Shown: positions 61,701 through 64,000 of the stretch, in pieces
Layout of the letters: each line of letters starts with the position of its first letter
How positions within the stretch are numbered: the stretch's first letter is position 1
Assembly: GCF_012034245.1 (NCBI RefSeq)
Contig: NZ_JAATEO010000006.1
Span: forward strand, 124,001-188,000
DNA length: 64,000 nt
Reading direction: 5' to 3'
Source of the DNA: Micromonospora thermarum
GTDB lineage: Bacteria > Actinomycetota > Actinomycetes > Mycobacteriales > Micromonosporaceae
The notes under the pieces: model-generated
The model's database searches: none
Told to the model about the DNA's origin: nothing
Seen by the model: only the letters and a program-made list of their open reading frames with translations
Translations under genes and position numbers: made by a program

Positions 61701-64000
61701 CCACGCCGACGGCCGTGGCACGGCTGTCCAGCCACGCAGTCCAGTCGGCCCACAGATCAGGGTCCCTCACCGCCTCGACCGACTCGGTGATCTCATAGTC
61801 GATCGTCGGCAGGAACAAGAATTCGACCGAGCCATCCGTGGGACGATTCGCCAGCCCCCCGGCTGCCGCGTCGAGGAGGATCACCCCAGCCTGCTCCGGC
61901 CCGCCGGAGCGCGTGACGACGTTGAACACCCCGTGGCCCGCGGAGCCCTCCGCGGACCGGTACACCAGGATCCCGCGCACGTCCGGGCGGTCCGCCAGGT
62001 GCGCCAAGACCGCGGTAATGGCACGGACCGGCTGCCCGTCGGCGCCCAGGAACCGCACGAAGTCCTTGCGGTAATGGGCGGCCAGCCCGGTCAGGCTTGA
62101 CACCGCGGCGAGACTGCCAGGATCCAGGTTGGGTGTCGCGAGCAAGGTGTCGAGCATCAGCGCCCGGTGGGCGGGCGACGTCGGCGGGACCTCGGCGACG
62201 CGACGTAGCTGAGGGAACGTCCGGGCCGCATACAGCTGGCGCCCGGCAAAACTGCTATTACCGCCGTCCGGCTCCGCTTGCGCGACCAGCACCGACTGGC
62301 CGGCGGTCCCCTCCGGCTCTGAGACGACCCACCACAGCTCCTCGTCCAGATTGATATCGGGCGCCGGCGGCAGCGGGTCTCCTGCCGGGCGGCGGTCCTG
62401 CAGCCACTCGCGCACAACGGCTCGTGCGATGTCCTCGTTCAGATGGGTCAACACGTACCCGGAGCGGACGGCCATCGCCGTGAGCGCCGGGACCTCCCCG
62501 AACCTGAGTCCGTAATACTCGTGTCCCACGGCGAGCACCAGAAGTTCGTCAGCCGGGTACAGCCGCGGTTGGTGCCGCTTCAGCCAGCCAGGAACCCCCC
62601 GGATCTCCTCGGCGACCCACTCCACCATGCTGAAGCGTCCGCTCCCGGCAGCCCCGGCGGCCAACCGGGACAGCTCGACCGGCGGCGGCTCAGCGACGAA
62701 CGCCCGTGGATCGACGCCCAGCGCCGACGCGAGCGCCAACAGCAGACCGGAATCCTCGATTCCCAGCTGGTCGGCGAGCTGCGGCAGATCATCCGGCAGC
62801 CTCCCGATCTGCAGGCCAAGCCCGAACACACCATCCCGGCTGACCTTCAGCGTTGCGGCGACGCGCTCCAGCTTCCCGTCGGTCAGGCCGAGCTCGACGG
62901 CAAGCTGGGCGACCAGACCCTCCCGCACGGCACGGAGGGCCTGTGTTTTGTCCTTCTGCTTAAGCCAGTCTTCGAGGTAACTGAGCACCGGGTCCGTGCC
63001 CCATCGGTCGGAGACAAACGGCCCAATGGCCAGAACGACCTCACGCAACGCACCCGGGTCAACATCGAGTTTTCTAGCGACTTCCCGCAACCCGCCGTGA
63101 CTCAGCCACGGCCGCTCATCGAAATCGGCATTGATTGCCGTGACCTCGATACCCAACCTCGGCGCGAACCATTCGCGTACGAACTCCGGTGTCACCTCCG
63201 CCGGAGATCCGAATTTCTGCTGGACCGCGTTGAGGACGTCCGGAATCTCGGCGGTGGACGCGCCGAGACGGTGCACGACCTTGGCCCATTCGACCAACTC
63301 GCCGGCCCGGCCGGCAGACGGCGTCGCTTCGGTCCGCAACTCGTTCGCCAGAGCGGGTATGGCCTCGATCGGTGACCCGTTCAGGCTTGCGGCGAATGTG
63401 TCGTCGAACTGGATCTTCGCCGGGTCGATCCGGTGGGTCGCCGCCAGCACGAACAGCTTCTTCGCGTTGGTGATCCCCAACCGTCCCGCCTGCTGCTCCA
63501 GGTCAGTGGCCGGGCGGCCGATCGCGAAGCTGAAACCAGAAAGCCATGGGTAGGAGATATCCAACCGGCTTGCGGCCGCCTTGATGTCCTCAAGGGACGA
63601 CGACTCCCCGCCCTGCCGTCTCAGCAGCCCGGTCCTGATCGCTACCAGCCGCGCGAAGTCGTACCAGGGTTCACGCTTGACGCTTCCGGTAAACGTAGCC
63701 GGGTCAAAACCGAACACGCCAGCGAGCCATTCGTCGGTCCGCGCTCGCAGGACGTCATCATTATTGAGAACTTCCAGTGGGATGTCACGGTCCGCCATCA
63801 TCTGCAGCAGGTGGGGAATCGGCAGACCGCTGGCTTTTACGCGTCCGACAACCCATTCATTCACCTGGTCGTGCGGAGCACGACGAATCGCCAGCGGCCG
63901 CAGCAGTCGGGTTTCCACCCGAATGCGGCTCACCAGATCGAACAGGTACCGTCGGCCCACGCCCCACTGGTCGGCGAGGGTAGGGATGTCGTGCGGAACC
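58786..64000 (-). CDS. Giant multidomain protein B (5' end beyond window)
   Basis: At least 1737 residues; the frame stays open to the right edge. The visible part begins with irregular ~55-residue helical repeats (LKVSRDGVFGLGLQIGRLPD, then LADQLGIEDSGLLLALASAL); three clear copies lie near 63.5, 62.8 and 61.4 kb. Two related domains (62.35-61.8 and 60.97-60.39 kb) end like papain-fold Tox-PL/glutamine-deamidase toxins. The first keeps GHGVFNVV and LLDAAAGG; the second is degenerate (AGILNVV, FINSATG). Neither has an upstream Cys, so both look catalytically dead. The last ~500 residues are the module shared with protein A. The whole visible protein has only two cysteines: IKDC and the final residue (ALDC). 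Confidence 0.7.
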   Translation of the reverse strand, partial: VPHDIPTLADQWGVGRRYLFDLVSRIRVETRLLRPLAIRRAPHDQVNEWVVGRVKASGLPIPHLLQMMADRDIPLEVLNNDDVLRARTDEWLAGVFGFDPATFTGSVKREPWYDFARLVAIRTGLLRRQGGESSSLEDIKAAASRLDISYPWLSGFSFAIGRPATDLEQQAGRLGITNAKKLFVLAATHRIDPAKIQFDDTFAASLNGSPIEAIPALANELRTEATPSAGRAGELVEWAKVVHRLGASTAEIPDVLNAVQQKFGSPAEVTPEFVREWFAPRLGIEVTAINADFDERPWLSHGGLREVARKLDVDPGALREVVLAIGPFVSDRWGTDPVLSYLEDWLKQKDKTQALRAVREGLVAQLAVELGLTDGKLERVAATLKVSRDGVFGLGLQIGRLPDDLPQLADQLGIEDSGLLLALASALGVDPRAFVAEPPPVELSRLAAGAAGSGRFSMVEWVAEEIRGVPGWLKRHQPRLYPADELLVLAVGHEYYGLRFGEVPALTAMAVRSGYVLTHLNEDIARAVVREWLQDRRPAGDPLPPAPDINLDEELWWVVSEPEGTAGQSVLVAQAEPDGGNSSFAGRQLYAARTFPQLRRVAEVPPTSPAHRALMLDTLLATPNLDPGSLAAVSSLTGLAAHYRKDFVRFLGADGQPVRAITAVLAHLADRPDVRGILVYRSAEGSAGHGVFNVVTRSGGPEQAGVILLDAAAGGLANRPTDGSVEFLFLPTIDYEITESVEAVRDPDLWADWTAWLDSRATAVGVALREVEAVMRDHGLRRAEVEHDDDLRDHLKRWWTETLRVDPDVLLTPNTSKADVWFVIDELAKSLNMRELARKQALQLRLSEEWVTTFSLRIGVVPNVELAAEFAEVEDSGLFALASRLSTDPMTLYRQAQLSLPRLNADGGRFAQVEPLATELAKQMLDWYRPERDLLRGALELLRDREQFGIAAREVPGVAATAAELWMPLVGLSQQVRQAAVKLAYLKSLGEDTEAAASALDDALLAAVVTRRRDVEGRSVRVMHQRTDAEADGRLFVARQWPNIPVAVHGRAGWNDDGGYTSPLRHLYVLENAAEVDTLLATREHAAAYRPDLSAKVQTFTGELIDKRAESLSDLTARYPGREFGRFVDQRGQRAQTLGALAGRLAAEPGVRGIVAMRDGKPIAGILNVVSTVDGVSFINSATGALASVPVDQPLNLLFLPTTAHLLESFVPEQAADEALLQPPPPVAWELVLPDGVKAVGDALGVLASGVDSGAVLRRVGGVVGDGSGDPVGGRVPGVGVPVVVVDVGRSSEGRARALRTLNALLERYRWRRERPVVVSTSGASVELTAVVDGQGVVLVHEAAATAGGGLAALNNVWVVRDPDGVVRQVGDTLSAEGLDWAGGRARPVRDVPPVELVEWLSAGDWAEPGGDVTLEALVESRRLLMTHAEILSERWSRNALRDIVARSARDRGLVAGDRGFVAGDRLVAVDRGLAAHDAILDVALPSNAPAGVEEIDLAGMASVDLAKLATGVLDRLADDVLVRAAGRRSWPVGRELAKMSDEQVKALDHRALAGMARDLLAMLAAGVFTRSDGQGVLNGVDEERFNELVATLDQPEGDGRSTTLTMVDLVYAYLMQPDGVRRAGLIFAPLLAGHPVAVKHLTRLVSTTSLGKADDGAAAILDAVDRVLSGQSWTTEEMKKQITGELKEQIKDCLDGTDRVEWLRRLDRLRDQLPDQPDRQSRDDAIKQITTTALDC
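59572..59660. repeat. Short tandem repeat inside giant gene B
   Basis: Four imperfect units of 18-21 nt (type CCGCCACCAACCCACGATCC). They encode repeats like DRGLVAGD-RGFVAGD-RLVAVD-RGLAAHD in the shared C-terminal module. Protein A lacks the expansion at this place (RALTAREIVLD). All units keep the reading frame. Confidence 0.75.

Overview
The window is very GC-rich and gene-dense, with GTG/TTG starts, 1-4 nt overlaps between genes and long-stem terminators that lack U-tracts. This fits a filamentous actinobacterium, most plausibly of the Micromonospora/Streptomyces type (inferred from gene families; no rRNA is present to place it). No tRNA, rRNA, CRISPR array or intact transposon was seen. 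All calls are from reading the sequence; no database search was run.

Layout. 1-2.6 kb: an arsenic-response island (partial flavoprotein, ArsN1-type acetyltransferase, two ArsR repressors, two small Cys proteins, a gutted M28 peptidase). 2.6-13 kb: ordinary accessory genes (SCO6745-like, PadR/acyl-CoA dehydrogenase, FhuF-like reductase, cobalamin-riboswitch-controlled cbtBA, secreted C39 peptidase) mixed with remnants of a flavin monooxygenase, a GNAT, a DUF1062 protein, a RibD/DHFR-type reductase, a serine recombinase and an ImmA/IrrE peptidase. 13-15.5 kb: an ASCH protein and a tightly coupled AAA ATPase/TOPRIM-like pair that looks like an anti-phage cassette. 16-20 kb: a membrane-embedded serine hydrolase and a luciferase-like monooxygenase.

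20-38 kb: six large STAND-type ATPase regulators. Three are LuxR-type (LAL) proteins in one apparent operon. Three are paralogues with an N-terminal ATPase, a central GNAT-like region and a C-terminal helix-turn-helix. Secreted and cytoplasmic hydrolases lie between and beside them. 38-48.8 kb: alpha/beta hydrolases, a class A beta-lactamase with a lipoprotein neighbour, a five-gene overlapping ECF sigma/anti-sigma/ABC-transporter operon and an FAD monooxygenase.

48.8-64 kb: two giant genes on the minus strand, one of 3081 codons and one running off the right edge with at least 1737 codons. They differ in their N-terminal architecture but share a roughly 450-500 residue C-terminal module that ends in a conserved pair of cysteines, in proteins otherwise almost free of cysteine. 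A 65-codon ORF with its own ribosome binding site sits 13 nt upstream of the first. This pair is the best candidate for an undescribed system in the window.
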